From NCBI RefSeq assembly GCF_023195695.1, contig NZ_JALPQG010000007.1:1-64000 (forward strand): DNA of 64,000 nucleotides, in the 5' to 3' direction. Below the pieces are notes generated by a model that saw only the letters and a list, made by a program, of their open reading frames with translations, made no database searches and had not been told where the DNA came from. This DNA is from Aliiroseovarius sp. S1339 (GTDB lineage Bacteria > Pseudomonadota > Alphaproteobacteria > Rhodobacterales > Rhodobacteraceae). How positions within the stretch are numbered: the stretch's first letter is position 1; the number at the start of each line of letters is the position of its first letter. A program made the translations under genes and the position numbers. Positions 16,499 through 25,574 of the stretch are shown here, piece after piece.

Positions 16499-16750
16499 AC
16501 AATGTCTTACAGCTTCCGTCCTGCAGCCCAAATCGACAGAAGGTTTGTCCGCACTGTCGTCACTCAGTGTGCGAAAATGCTGCACGATCCACGATCGGCA
16601 GGAATGCGAAAGCTGCATCGCGGCGGCAAAGGGGCCTTTGCCGTCTGTGGTGCGCAACCGATGGTCGTGTCGCGCGGTCCAGATTTCGGTCTCTTCGATA
16701 TCCTCGACCGGCCCGCGGCAGATGAATTTCAACATCAGGCCCATCTCGAC

Positions 16751-17074
16751 GATGAAGCTGAAACCAAGGCCGACCATGATCCGAAACGCCCAGAACAGCG
16801 GCCAGACATTCGGGACCGTGTCGTCGGCGGCCTGTTTGATCTGCGCTTCGGTCGCGTCACGCGGGTCATCCAGATAGCGATTGAGCAGATAGGCATAGCC
16901 TAGATTGCCGCCGTGATCCTCAAACACTGCGCGCACGGCAGGCGGCGTTTCGCCCCGTTGTTCGCGGATCGTCATCAACGCATCATAGGCGATCATGCCT
17001 GACCGGATACGATCCTCGGATTCCGCAACAAGTTCGTTGATGCCCGGCATTTCGTCGTCAACGATCCGTGCCAA
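16751..17074 (-). pseudogene. cydA: cydA fragment (cytochrome bd oxidase subunit I)
   Basis: The frame contains an internal piece of CydA: ESEDRIRSGMIAYDAL, DATEAQIKQAADDTVPNVWP and LFWAFRIMVGLGFSFI, corresponding to the region before the C-terminal membrane helices. The frame stays open downstream to 16451 but no longer resembles CydA after about 16750, and I recognise nothing there. It joins directly to a cydD fragment on the same strand, so cydC, most of cydD and the start of cydA have been deleted. No functional bd oxidase is encoded here. Confidence 0.75.
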
Positions 17075-17606
17075 TCAGCCCAATCACCCATGAAAACCAA
17101 AACGCTAAAATCAGCAGGACGGCGGGCAGTATCGCGACCCGCACCATCGCGACGTGATACCGGGTTATCCAGGGCTGAAGCAGGGGCAGCTTCTGCACGA
17201 TCAAGACCGCGATCTCGGCCGAACCGGCATCGGTGCGCGCCCGCGCCTCGCGCCCGATCAGCGCCGCACGTTCCCGCGTGATCCTCTGGTCGGCGGCGTC
17301 GAACAGCCATTTCCCCGCGCGACGGTTGAGCCCCGCACGCAGGACCCCGCCCAGCACAAAGATCAGGGCTGCAGGGCCGGTGCGGCCCATGTCGCCTGAT
17401 ACCCAACCCGAAATGGCCCATGCCAGCGCCGCCCCCTGAATAGGCCAGACCAACCCCGCAAAAACCGCAAACGTTCCCGCAATACGCAACGGCCTGGCAA
17501 CGGGCCCGACAATGCGTGCGCTCGCGCGCTGCGATACAGTCGCATAGCCATTTCCGGGTGCTCTATTTGACGTCGCCTGTGGTTCTGATGCAAGATTGCA
17601 CACCAC
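17058..17606 (-). pseudogene. cydD: cydD N-terminal fragment (ABC exporter for bd oxidase assembly)
   Basis: 182 residues match the N-terminal membrane region of CydD: RAGKWLFDAADQRITRERAA, then PLLQPWITRYHVAMVRVAIL and LLILAFWFSWVIGLI. Normal CydD is about 550 residues with an ATPase domain; both the rest of the membrane domain and the ATPase are lost where the frame meets the cydA fragment. CydDC exports glutathione and cysteine for cytochrome bd maturation. The start, a GTG, lies 4 bp after the RND permease stop, so the cyd genes once followed the efflux genes directly. Confidence 0.8.
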
Positions 17607-17609
17607 CCC

Positions 17610-20600
17610 TCATGTCCTCAAAACACGGTACAAGGCGGGGATCACCAGCACAGTCAGTAGGGTTGACGAGGCCAGTCCGAACAGCAGCGAAATCGCCAAG
17701 CCCTGAAAAATTGGATCGTTCAGGATCACTGCCGCGCCGATCATCGCAGCGAGTGCTGTCAAGAGGATCGGCTTGAACCGTACAGACCCGGCTTCAAGCA
17801 GCACCTCTGTCAGTTCGCGGTCCGGCGTTTTGGCGTGCCGGATGAAATCAACGAGCAGGATCGAGTTGCGCACGATGATCCCCGCGAGCGCGATAAATCC
17901 GATCATCGAGGTCGCTGTGAACGCGGCGCCAAACAGCCAGTGGCCACCGAGAATCCCAATGAAAGTCAGCGGCACCGGCGTCAGGATCACCAAAGGTAAT
18001 TTGAACGACCCGAATTGACCGACTACGAGGATGTAGATGCCCAGAAGCGCGACAATAAAGGCGGCTCCCATGTCGCGGAACGTGACCCACGTGACCTCCC
18101 ATTCGCCGTCCCAAAGCAAGGTTGGGTGGCTTTCATCCTGTGGCTGGCCATTCAGCGCGATGATGGGTTTGGGCAGATCGCTCCAGTCCTGTGCGTCAAG
18201 CGCGTCCTGAACAGCGAGCAGGCCGTATAGCGGTGCCTCAAAGCTGCCTGCAAGTTCAGCCATCACCATTTCCGCCGCGCGCGCATTGTGGCGGAAAACT
18301 GGGAACGATGCGCGTTCCTCAGTGATCCGCACCACGTCGCCAAGTTCAACGACGCTGCGGTCGCCCGGCAAGACGTTGGCCGGGATCGGCGTCGTCAGGA
18401 AATCTTCTCCAAGTGTGCGTTGCCCGATCGGTCGCTCTAGCCGGATCGGGATAGGTTGCCGCCCGCCGCCACGGTGCGAATACCCAACCGTTATACCACC
18501 GTTAAGAATTGCAATTGTGTTGAGCGCGTCCGCCTCTTGCACCCGAAAAAACTCGACGTCATCTGTGGATACCGTCGCGCGCAACCGTCGGGCCGGAACA
18601 CCATAGGAGTTGTCGATGTCGACGATGAATGGAACCGACCGAAAGGCGGTTTCAACGCGCGCCGCCACCGCACGGCGGGTGTCGGCATCAGGCCCATAGA
18701 TTTCTGCCAGCAAGGTCGCTAGCACAGGAGGGCCCGGGGGGGGTTCGACCACCTTCAGGTTGGCTCCTGGCACAACCTCTAGTTCAGAAAGACGCTCGCG
18801 GATACCGAGTGCAATTTCGTGGCTTGATCGGTCGCGGTGGTCCTTCCCAAACAGGTTGATCGCAACGTCGCCCTGTTCTGGCAATGCCCGCAGGTAGGAA
18901 TGGCGCACGAGGCCATTGAAGTTGAACGGCGCGGCAGTGCCAGCGTGGGTCTGAACCGAACGCACCTCTGGCAGGTCCAGGACGATCCTGGCAACCTGTT
19001 GTGCGACAGCGTCAGTTGCCTCGACCGAGGAACCTTCCGGCATGTCGATCGCAACCGACAGTTCGGATTTGTTGTCAAACGGCAGCAGCTTGACCGTCAC
19101 ATCCTGCGTGTAAAACAGCGCCACTGAGGCGAGCGTCAAGACCGTAACCCCCGCAATCAACAGCCAGCTTCGGGCCTTGGTCGCAAGGATCGGTGTGGCA
19201 ACGGCGCGATACATCCGGCCAAGCGCGCCGCCTTGCGCGTCTTCGTGATGCGACGGCGCAGATTTACCTGCCGCCTTCAGCATCAGCCAAGGCGTCACCG
19301 TCACCGCGACAAAGAAGGAAAAGATCATTGCGGCAGACGCATTTGCCGGAATTGGGCTCATGTAGGGACCCATCATGCCGGACACGAACAGCATCGGCAG
19401 CAAAGCGGCCACTACGGTTAAGGTCGCGATGATCGTCGGATTGCCAACCTCTGCCACCGCGTCAATTGCGGCCTGACGCCGGGGCCGGTCGTCTGCCATG
19501 CCCCAGTGACGGGCGATATTTTCGATCACAACAATCGCGTCATCGACCAGAATCCCGATGGAAAAGATCAGCGCGAACAACGACACGCGGTTCAGCGTGT
19601 AGCCCATCAACCACGACGCAAACAGCGTCAGCAGGATTGTCACCGGAATGACAAGCGCCACCACAAGCGCTTCGCGCCGCCCAATGGCGACCCAGACCAG
19701 CGCGATAATGGAAACGGTCGCAAGGCCTAGGTGATAAAGCAGTTCATTCGCCTTCTCGTTGGCGCTTTCGCCATAATCCCGAGTGACTTCAATGTGCATG
19801 TCGTCGGGGATCAGCCCGCCTTCCAACGCCTCGACCCGGTGCAACACCGCTTCGGCCACCAGCACCGCATTTGACCCTGCACGTTTTGCAACGGCAAGGG
19901 TGACGGACGGCACCCTCGTGACGACGTCTTCGGATTTCGTCACGGTGGACACAAGAAGTTCCCCGCGGTCAGATGAAAAACCAACATCCGCGACATCACG
20001 CACGTAAACCGGGCGATTGTCCCGTGTAATCAGCAGAAGGTTGGCGATCTCTTGCGGCGAACGCAGGGTCTCTCCGGCCAAAAGGGAAATCTGTTGCCCC
20101 GCGTCGCGAATGCGACCGGCAGGAAACGCGGTATTCGCGCCCGCGACCTTGTTGGCAAGTTGTTGAAGTGTCACGCCATAAAGCGCCAGCCGCGCCGGAT
20201 CAGGTGCAACCCGCAACATTTCGGGTGTTTCGCCCACGATATAGGTCAGGCCGACATCCGGTATCTTGGCAACCTCGGTGCGCAGTTCCCGTGCGATGCG
20301 GGTCAGATCGTTGGGCGCTATCCGCGCAGCTGCCTCAGGTGTCGGAGACAGCGTGAGCGCAAGGATGGCAACGTCATCAATGCCACGTCCGACGATCATT
20401 GGTTCGGGCACGCCGACGGGAATACGGTTGAGGTTCGCGCGCACCTTGTCATGCACACGCAGCACGGCGGAATCCCCGGTGGTGCCGACTTCGAAGCGTG
20501 CTGTCACGACCACCTGATCGTCGAAAGATTGCGAATAGACGTGTTCGACGTCTTCGATGCTCTTGACGATGGTCTCAAGCGGCTCGGTGATCAGTTTGAC

Positions 20601-20807
20601 CGCATCATCGGCTTTCAACCCATCGGCCCGAACATGAATATCAACCATAGGAACGGAAATCTGCGGCTCTTCCTCGCGCGGCAAGCTAACCAACGCGACG
20701 AGGCCGAAGACAAAGGCCGCAAGCAGGAACAGTGGCGTCAACGGCGAGGTAATGAACGCCCGCGTCAGCCCGCCCGCGATGCCCAGCGGTGTCGAAGGCT
20801 GCGTCAC
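17610..20807 (-). CDS. RND efflux transporter permease subunit (AcrB/AcrD/AcrF family)
   Basis: A 1065-residue inner-membrane pump. A first helix near residues 24-42 is followed by LPREEEPQISVPMVDI, typical of this branch of RND permeases, two large periplasmic loops and about twelve membrane helices. The proton-relay aspartate pair is present in FSIGILVDDAIVVIENI. It couples proton influx to extrusion of a substrate through an adaptor and an outer-membrane channel. The adaptor gene immediately upstream overlaps it by 4 nt; no outer-membrane component is visible nearby. The substrate cannot be told from sequence. Confidence 0.93.
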   Translation of the reverse strand: MTQPSTPLGIAGGLTRAFITSPLTPLFLLAAFVFGLVALVSLPREEEPQISVPMVDIHVRADGLKADDAVKLITEPLETIVKSIEDVEHVYSQSFDDQVVVTARFEVGTTGDSAVLRVHDKVRANLNRIPVGVPEPMIVGRGIDDVAILALTLSPTPEAAARIAPNDLTRIARELRTEVAKIPDVGLTYIVGETPEMLRVAPDPARLALYGVTLQQLANKVAGANTAFPAGRIRDAGQQISLLAGETLRSPQEIANLLLITRDNRPVYVRDVADVGFSSDRGELLVSTVTKSEDVVTRVPSVTLAVAKRAGSNAVLVAEAVLHRVEALEGGLIPDDMHIEVTRDYGESANEKANELLYHLGLATVSIIALVWVAIGRREALVVALVIPVTILLTLFASWLMGYTLNRVSLFALIFSIGILVDDAIVVIENIARHWGMADDRPRRQAAIDAVAEVGNPTIIATLTVVAALLPMLFVSGMMGPYMSPIPANASAAMIFSFFVAVTVTPWLMLKAAGKSAPSHHEDAQGGALGRMYRAVATPILATKARSWLLIAGVTVLTLASVALFYTQDVTVKLLPFDNKSELSVAIDMPEGSSVEATDAVAQQVARIVLDLPEVRSVQTHAGTAAPFNFNGLVRHSYLRALPEQGDVAINLFGKDHRDRSSHEIALGIRERLSELEVVPGANLKVVEPPPGPPVLATLLAEIYGPDADTRRAVAARVETAFRSVPFIVDIDNSYGVPARRLRATVSTDDVEFFRVQEADALNTIAILNGGITVGYSHRGGGRQPIPIRLERPIGQRTLGEDFLTTPIPANVLPGDRSVVELGDVVRITEERASFPVFRHNARAAEMVMAELAGSFEAPLYGLLAVQDALDAQDWSDLPKPIIALNGQPQDESHPTLLWDGEWEVTWVTFRDMGAAFIVALLGIYILVVGQFGSFKLPLVILTPVPLTFIGILGGHWLFGAAFTATSMIGFIALAGIIVRNSILLVDFIRHAKTPDRELTEVLLEAGSVRFKPILLTALAAMIGAAVILNDPIFQGLAISLLFGLASSTLLTVLVIPALYRVLRT

Positions 20808-21766
20808 GGGGTCACCACGATGTCGCCGGGGGCAAGCCCACTCAGAACCTCGACCATTGCCGCGCCATCCTGAACGATGGGTTCGCCAAGCACGACTGCG
20901 CGATCCATGCGATCGTCGCCTACCATAACAACTACGAAATCGATACCTGATCGCGTTTCGACCGCGACCTCGGGTACCAGCAAAGTCATTCTTTTCCCGA
21001 CCGGCAACTCAACAAGCACGCGCGAATTGACGAACGCGGTGTCGAGTTTTTCGAACTCCACATCTGCGATCACGCGGCCATTTTCGATTTGGGGATAAAG
21101 CTTGGCAACCCGGCCAGCGATATCCGCGCCCTCCGCATGCATCCTTATCTCTGCGCCCTCAGCCAGCGACGTCGCATGACGTTCGGGGATCGCGAGCCGC
21201 AGGAAAAACCCGCCGCCACCGATTAAGGCTATCGGCTCTCCTGGTAATATCACCGCGCCAAGCGTCGCAGGCACCGACAGCACCCGACCTTCGCCAGGGG
21301 CCAGCACCCCGCCTTCCGTCGCTTGTTGGGTGATCACGTCGCGCTGCGCTTCGGCTGTGGCGATCTGGCTGCGCAAGACATCGACAACCGTACGCAACTG
21401 ATCAAGGCGCTGCACGGTTGCCACACCACGATCGACCAGCTCCTGCCCGCGTAAAAGTTCACTTTCAGCCGTCGAAAGCTGCGCCTTGAACGCGGTAATC
21501 TGCGCTTCTAGCGCAGCAATTTGAAACACGATTTTGTCGTCGCCGACCAAGGCGATCTGCTGGCCAGATTTGACCAGATCACCCTCGGTCACCGAAAGCT
21601 CGACCACCAACCCGCCAATCCGCGCCCGCGCTGGTACCGTTTCCCTTGCTTCAACCCGGCCATAGACGGCTTTCCATTCCGTCACGGATGTTTCGGCAAG
21701 GGTCAATGTCTCAGCCCAAGCCGATCCAGCAGTTAGCAAGCTGGCTATCAGTATCGCGATGCGCAT
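20804..21766 (-). CDS. RND efflux periplasmic adaptor subunit
   Basis: A 320-residue membrane-fusion protein with a signal peptide (about residues 1-18). It has a lipoyl-like half (RARIGGLVVELSVTEGDLVK), a long coiled-coil hairpin at about 85-150 (ALEAQITAFKAQLSTAESEL), the second lipoyl half (GVLAPGEGRVLSVPATLGAV) and a beta-barrel domain (ASLAEGAEIRMHAEGA is near its start). It links the RND permease to an outer-membrane channel. It is the first gene of the pair and overlaps the permease start. A DUF2892 gene lies 10 bp upstream on the same strand, so the three probably share a transcript. Confidence 0.92.
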   Translation of the reverse strand: MRIAILIASLLTAGSAWAETLTLAETSVTEWKAVYGRVEARETVPARARIGGLVVELSVTEGDLVKSGQQIALVGDDKIVFQIAALEAQITAFKAQLSTAESELLRGQELVDRGVATVQRLDQLRTVVDVLRSQIATAEAQRDVITQQATEGGVLAPGEGRVLSVPATLGAVILPGEPIALIGGGGFFLRLAIPERHATSLAEGAEIRMHAEGADIAGRVAKLYPQIENGRVIADVEFEKLDTAFVNSRVLVELPVGKRMTLLVPEVAVETRSGIDFVVVMVGDDRMDRAVVLGEPIVQDGAAMVEVLSGLAPGDIVVTP

Positions 21767-21776
21767 TCCACTGTCC

Positions 21777-21977
21777 TTAAAAGGCTTTACCAGGTTTCAC
21801 ACCGAGCATCGTAAAAATCCAGGCCGCCGGGCAGAACCCGGTGAACGCTGATTGCAATAGGTTTGCGCCAACAAAGACCGTCAGCCAGACGAAATAGGAA
21901 GAAACCAAGTAAGTCAGCGCGACTGAGAGGAGGGTCATAAAACCCGCAAAGGCAAAGACTGTGCGATCAAGTGACAT
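21777..21977 (-). CDS. DUF2892 (YgaP-type membrane domain) protein
   Basis: A 66-residue protein with two membrane helices (about 8-26 and 31-50) and the family ending GFCPAAWIFTMLGVK. This domain occurs alone or fused to rhodanese in YgaP-like sulfur-handling proteins. Upstream on the same strand is the broken start of a sulfide:quinone-oxidoreductase-type gene, and downstream is the RND pair, an arrangement consistent with a sulfide or reactive-sulfur response operon that has lost its oxidase. Its own function is not established. Confidence 0.85.
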   Translation of the reverse strand: MSLDRTVFAFAGFMTLLSVALTYLVSSYFVWLTVFVGANLLQSAFTGFCPAAWIFTMLGVKPGKAF

Positions 21978-22015
21978 TGTTCCAATCCCTTTTGTCCATC
22001 AATGTGGTTTGCATA

Positions 22016-22192
22016 CTAAATTCGTTTTCGAGCAGCCACTTGGTGTCGAGGAGGAAGGCAATTATCAGAGGCTGGCTTAGAGCAGGATGTCCCGAAACCG
22101 CGCCAACCACCCCCGCTCTGCCACTTTTCGCGCAACTCATACGCCGCAATCGTGCCACCAAGCCCTGTGCCTACATCAACAATTTGGGCCAT
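22016..22192 (-). pseudogene. Sulfide:quinone-oxidoreductase-type FAD enzyme, N-terminal fragment
   Basis: It starts at an ATG with a strong AGGAGG 8 nt upstream. The first residues, MAQIVDVGTGLGGTIAAYEL, match the FAD-binding N-terminus of SQR-type flavoproteins, with the dinucleotide motif slightly altered (GTGLGG for GxGxxG). Homology is lost after about residue 24, and the frame ends at codon 59 in unrelated sequence. An internal deletion has removed the rest of a roughly 400-residue protein. The intact ribosome binding site suggests the deletion is fairly recent. Confidence 0.6.
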
Positions 22193-22356
22193 TGTGTTGC
22201 CTCCTGATTTCTAAAGGCCGCAAGGCATTCCCGACGCGGAATCGCAGCAACTACTTTACAGGAAATATAGGCGGTCAGCCCTTAATCGGAATGATTTGGA
22301 TCAACTTGGTATTCGCGATCCAGACGGACAGACGCGTGCTTCTTAGGTGTCGAATG

Positions 22357-22640
22357 CTACCGTCGTTGCAATAATTCCAGTGCCAGCTTCGAGACCTCGT
22401 GCAACGCCTCTTGCGGAGCGGAATCTGCCGCTGCGGCCAGGGCTTCCAGAAACCACGCAACGAACGGCGTTGCCTCAACCTGACCTTGTCTTCCCTTCCG
22501 TCCCTCCTGCAACGCCGCATAATAGCCGGGCTTGTCGTGCTTGATCTGGCGCGAAAGCGAGAACGGCGAAGGTTGGGCAGTCGCAAAAAAATGCTCGACG
22601 ATCATGCGTCCGATCCGACCGTTGCCATCCTGGTCCTCCC
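22357..22640 (-). pseudogene. Fic-family protein, C-terminal fragment
   Basis: The frame begins in the middle of the Fic active-site motif (GEDQDGNGRIGR, from HPFxDGNGRIGR; the essential His is missing) and continues with SRQIKHDKPGYYAALQEG and TPFVAWFLEALAAA to a stop. Fic enzymes transfer AMP or similar groups to target proteins. The N-terminal two thirds were removed at the junction with the IS3 end at 22645, so it cannot be active. Confidence 0.78.
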
Positions 22641-22644
22641 CCAC

Positions 22645-22736
22645 TGAAATGGTCCGCCCTTATAGCTAGGAAACGGAGGAAAAGAGTTGATACCCTTGTT
22701 TGGGCTGGCCTGCCATCCGAGAACTGGACCACTTAA
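22645..22736. mobile_element. Mini IS3 remnant with both ends
   Basis: It starts TGAAATGGTCCGCCCTTATA, closely like the left end of the IS3 remnant at 7255, and about 90 bp later reads GAACTGGACCACTTAA, whose complement (TTAAGTGGTCCAGTTC) resembles the same end. Between them there is no transposase sequence, so it is an internally deleted copy or the scar of two element ends. It truncates the Fic gene. Confidence 0.6.
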
Positions 22737-23146
22737 GTGGGGCCGATCAGCGATGCGATGACAACTCAAGTGGTTAACCACAGGCTAATATTTGTTTCCG
22801 AACAAACCGCTATGTCGCTTCAAACCTACGCGGCCAGTTGGCGGCAAAGTATGCTGCGTCGACTGTGAAAGTTAGCCTCTCCAAAGATGGTGTTTTGGAT
22901 ATCTGCTCTGCATTAATGTCTTGGGTTAATTTTGCGAATGGCAGCAAATTCCGCGATCCGGCCGACCTTGGCTTCCCAATGCTGCGATCTCCACTAACTT
23001 CTGCTTAGGGGAAGTCTCAGCGGCGGGAGCGACGGGGTCAAGGTCCGCTATGGGCCGCGGGCGTTGTCGCCGCCACGCAACGGCTAGAATGGACGTTGAT
23101 GTCCCGTGTTTGTGAGCGCACACGCTCAACCACATCACACAAAAAT
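22737..23146. other. Gene-free stretch after the Fic remnant
   Basis: No supported coding region on either strand; short frames here lack start signals and family features. The stretch lies between the IS3 scar and a terminator of the leftward lipoprotein operon, and is probably decayed DNA. I see no repeat or RNA-like structure in it. Confidence 0.5.
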
Positions 23147-23175
23147 TACCGGCCGCAGAATTTCTGCGGCCGGTA
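23147..23175 (-). terminator. Rho-independent terminator
   Basis: A near-perfect 14-bp stem, TACCGGCCGCAGAA against TTCTGCGGCCGGTA, with a tiny loop, followed on the minus strand by ATTTTTG. It lies 40 bp beyond the stop of the 36-residue lipoprotein gene and would end that leftward transcript. Confidence 0.85.
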
Positions 23176-23214
23176 GAACTTTAATATGAATTGTTTAAAA
23201 TTAGTTTTCGCTGG

Positions 23215-23325
23215 TCAGTAATCTGTCGAAGAATAAGATTTGTCAGATGCGCTGTAACTCTGATCGTCAGAGTAGCAGCCCGCGAGAGCCAGAACGCCAG
23301 TCACAAGAATAACGATACGTGTCAT
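23215..23325 (-). CDS. Small lipoprotein (36 aa)
   Basis: A 36-residue protein with a lipoprotein signal: MTRIVILVTGVLALAGC places the lipid-modified cysteine at position 17. The mature part is only about 20 residues, rich in Ser, Tyr and Asp (DDQSYSASDKSYSSTDY). A strong GGAGGAA precedes the ATG at good spacing, and a terminator follows the stop, so the gene is real despite its size. It lies 15 bp after the YxxxD-type secreted protein on the same strand, so the two are cotranscribed. Function unknown. Confidence 0.8.
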   Translation of the reverse strand: MTRIVILVTGVLALAGCYSDDQSYSASDKSYSSTDY

Positions 23326-23340
23326 AAGAATTTCCTCCGA

Positions 23341-23718
23341 TTAGTTGCGAACTGCGTCCCAGACACCGCCGACACCGTCTCCGGTCACGTCGCCGCGCGC
23401 TGAATCGCCTGCCCAAAAATAGAGCGGCTTGCCTTTGAGGGTCCATTGGCGCGTGCCATCTTTTCGATCGATTATCCCCAATGCGCCATCGGCTTCGGCG
23501 GACGCTCCAGCAGTGAAAGGAGGCCACGATGTCGCGCAGTCATCGTAGCAGTTCGACTTGTCCTTGGCGTCTTTTCGGAATGTGTAGAGTGTCATGCCAG
23601 TTTTTGCAGAAACGATAACTTTACCGATGTCAGAATTGACGGCAGCCAATGTCTGAGCCGAAGCTGCGGTGCCCAGAATGGTGAAGGCCACGATTACAGA
23701 AATAAGATTGCGGTTCAT
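23341..23718 (-). CDS. Secreted repeat protein (COG4315/Lipoprotein_15-like)
   Basis: A 125-residue protein with a signal peptide (cleavage after ASA at about residue 21). It carries the tandem motif of this family: TLYTFRKDAKDKSNCYDDCA, WPPF, then RQWTLKGKPLYFWAGD and GDVTGDGVGGVWDAV. Members are periplasmic or lipid-anchored proteins of unknown function, often found beside ECF sigma factors. Here the sigma/anti-sigma pair is divergent, 283 bp away by the chosen start. It precedes a 36-residue lipoprotein in a two-gene unit closed by a terminator. Confidence 0.85.
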   Translation of the reverse strand: MNRNLISVIVAFTILGTAASAQTLAAVNSDIGKVIVSAKTGMTLYTFRKDAKDKSNCYDDCATSWPPFTAGASAEADGALGIIDRKDGTRQWTLKGKPLYFWAGDSARGDVTGDGVGGVWDAVRN

Positions 23719-24001
23719 GATATTTGATCCTTCCTAATTTTGTTCATTCAATGTGGAGCTCGTCTGCCCTCACTGCTGACCATTACGCATCGGCACCCGC
23801 AATTATTCCCGCTGTTCAGAAAAAAGTTGAATTTTTTGACTTTGCGAAACGTAAACACCTTGAAACATTGATATGGAGAAGGTGGTGGACCGCGCGATTG
23901 AACTGCAGACCGAATGGCAAGAAAGTTGCATCGTTGGACCTGTCGTTACACTAAGGGCGTATCTTCCGCGCATTCACTCCAGGGAATATCGAGAGGTTGG
24001 A

Positions 24002-24505
24002 TTGTCGACTGAACTGAAACCAGCTCTGATCGCGTTTTTGCCGAGGCTAAGACGATTTGCGCGGTCTTTAACGCGATCTGTGAGTGAAGCAGATGATCTT
24101 GTTCAGGACGCCTGCTTGCGCGCGCTGAGCCGGTCAGAACAATGGGATCCTTCCCAACCCTTAGATCGATGGATGTTTCGTATCACACGAAACCTCTGGA
24201 TCAGCGAGATTCGCAAACGCAAGGTACGTTTGGGTCAGGGCCATGTGCCGGCGGACGAAACGCATGAACTGCAGACCACTGATACAGGCGAGGCACACCT
24301 TGCCGCAGCGCAGTTGCAAAGCCGCGTTTTCGCCTTACCTGACGAATTGGCGGCGGTGCTTATGACGGTATCGGTGGAAGGCTATAGCTATGCAGAGGCG
24401 GCAGAGCTATTTGATATCCCGGTTGGCACTGTAATGAGCCGCGTTCATCGTGCCAGAAAAGCCTTGGCAAAACAGATTGCGGAAACCAAGGGAGCAATCC
24501 AGTGA
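24002..24505 (+). CDS. ECF-type RNA polymerase sigma factor
   Basis: From a TTG with GAGAGG upstream the protein is 167 residues, the usual ECF size. An in-frame ATG at 23873 would add 43 residues that do not look like sigma sequence. Region 2 reads LPRLRRFARSLTRS, ADDLVQDACLRALSR and RWMFRITRNLWISEIRKRK; region 4 ends SYAEAAELFDIPVGTVMSRV, the -35-binding helix-turn-helix. Its stop overlaps the GTG of the anti-sigma gene. It probably drives the divergent secreted-protein genes as well as itself, but I could not identify a shared promoter motif by eye. Confidence 0.9.
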   Translation: MSTELKPALIAFLPRLRRFARSLTRSVSEADDLVQDACLRALSRSEQWDPSQPLDRWMFRITRNLWISEIRKRKVRLGQGHVPADETHELQTTDTGEAHLAAAQLQSRVFALPDELAAVLMTVSVEGYSYAEAAELFDIPVGTVMSRVHRARKALAKQIAETKGAIQ

Positions 24506-25275
24506 CGCAGTATGAGGACAAACTGAGCGCGTTCCTTGACGACGAGTTGTCGGTTGCGGAGAATCGCGAGATCGAAGAGGCGTTGGCCAGTGATCCCAAG
24601 TTGCAATCCGCTCTGGAAGATTTGATGGCGGCAGACGTGTTGGCCAAGGAAGAATTTGCGGCAATGCTTGACGAGCCTGTTCCATTTGAGTTGGCATCCG
24701 CCATTCAGAATGCGCAAACGAAAACGACAGCGAATGCGTCCTCTCCCCCTAAAGTGCTTAGTAGGTTGACCACCGCAACTGCGATAATTGCCTTGGCGAT
24801 TGGTGGTTTGTTTGGGTATCTGGGTGGTGCCGCGCAAAACGCTCAACTTGCCTCAACACCAGACTGGCTTGCGAGTGTCGCCGAATATCACACTGTGTAT
24901 GCGGGCCAAAAGCGGCATCTGGTAGAAGTTGGAGCCGACGAAGCCGAACATATTCAGGCTTGGCTTTCCAAGTCGGTGGGATCGGATGTCCGCATTCCGG
25001 ATCTTTCCGACCAGGGTCTAACCTTTCAAGGCGCTCGTCTATTGGTGGCGAGCGGGAAACCTGTAGCACAATTGATGTATACAGATGCAAACGAACGTGT
25101 CGTGGCCTTGTGCCAAATCAAATCAAGTAAACCGCTGGGTGAGTTTGTAGAACGCAATATAAATTCGTTCGATATGGTGACATGGGGCGCAGCAAACGCC
25201 AACTTCGTGGTGATCGGAGACGAAGGACAGCATGATCTGAACAGGATTGCTCAGGCAGCCGCGGCACAGGTTTAG
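24502..25275 (+). CDS. Membrane anti-sigma factor
   Basis: A 257-residue protein from a GTG that overlaps the sigma-factor stop. Residues 1-75 form the cytoplasmic sigma-binding domain (YEDKLSAFLDDELSVAENRE, then LASDPKLQSALEDLMAAD). One membrane helix lies at about 88-108, and the remaining 150 residues are periplasmic, presumably the sensing part. There is no HxxxCxxC zinc motif, so it is not of the ZAS redox type. It would hold the sigma factor inactive at the membrane until an envelope signal arrives. Confidence 0.88.
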   Translation: MTQYEDKLSAFLDDELSVAENREIEEALASDPKLQSALEDLMAADVLAKEEFAAMLDEPVPFELASAIQNAQTKTTANASSPPKVLSRLTTATAIIALAIGGLFGYLGGAAQNAQLASTPDWLASVAEYHTVYAGQKRHLVEVGADEAEHIQAWLSKSVGSDVRIPDLSDQGLTFQGARLLVASGKPVAQLMYTDANERVVALCQIKSSKPLGEFVERNINSFDMVTWGAANANFVVIGDEGQHDLNRIAQAAAAQV

Positions 25276-25574
25276 AGCTTGGAGTTTAAATACCAATTGC
25301 ATTCGCAGCCGGGCTATTGGGAGCATTTGCCACATCTTCAAGTGCTGCAGCGCCGCCTGTAAGACCGAACTTTCGGGGGTCTGTTCCGGTAAGGGGCGGG
25401 GTCGTAGGTTAGTGGAACCAGCCGTTCATGTGTAGCGGGGCGAATGCCTCGATCAAGCTCAAAGCTACGGGCATGCAGTCGGTAGATAAGGATTGAGTTT
25501 TTTGTCGAGGACTTCGAAACGTATCCGCCTTTTCGACCAGTTGTAGAACTGCGTTTCTTCTTCAGATGGTGCGA

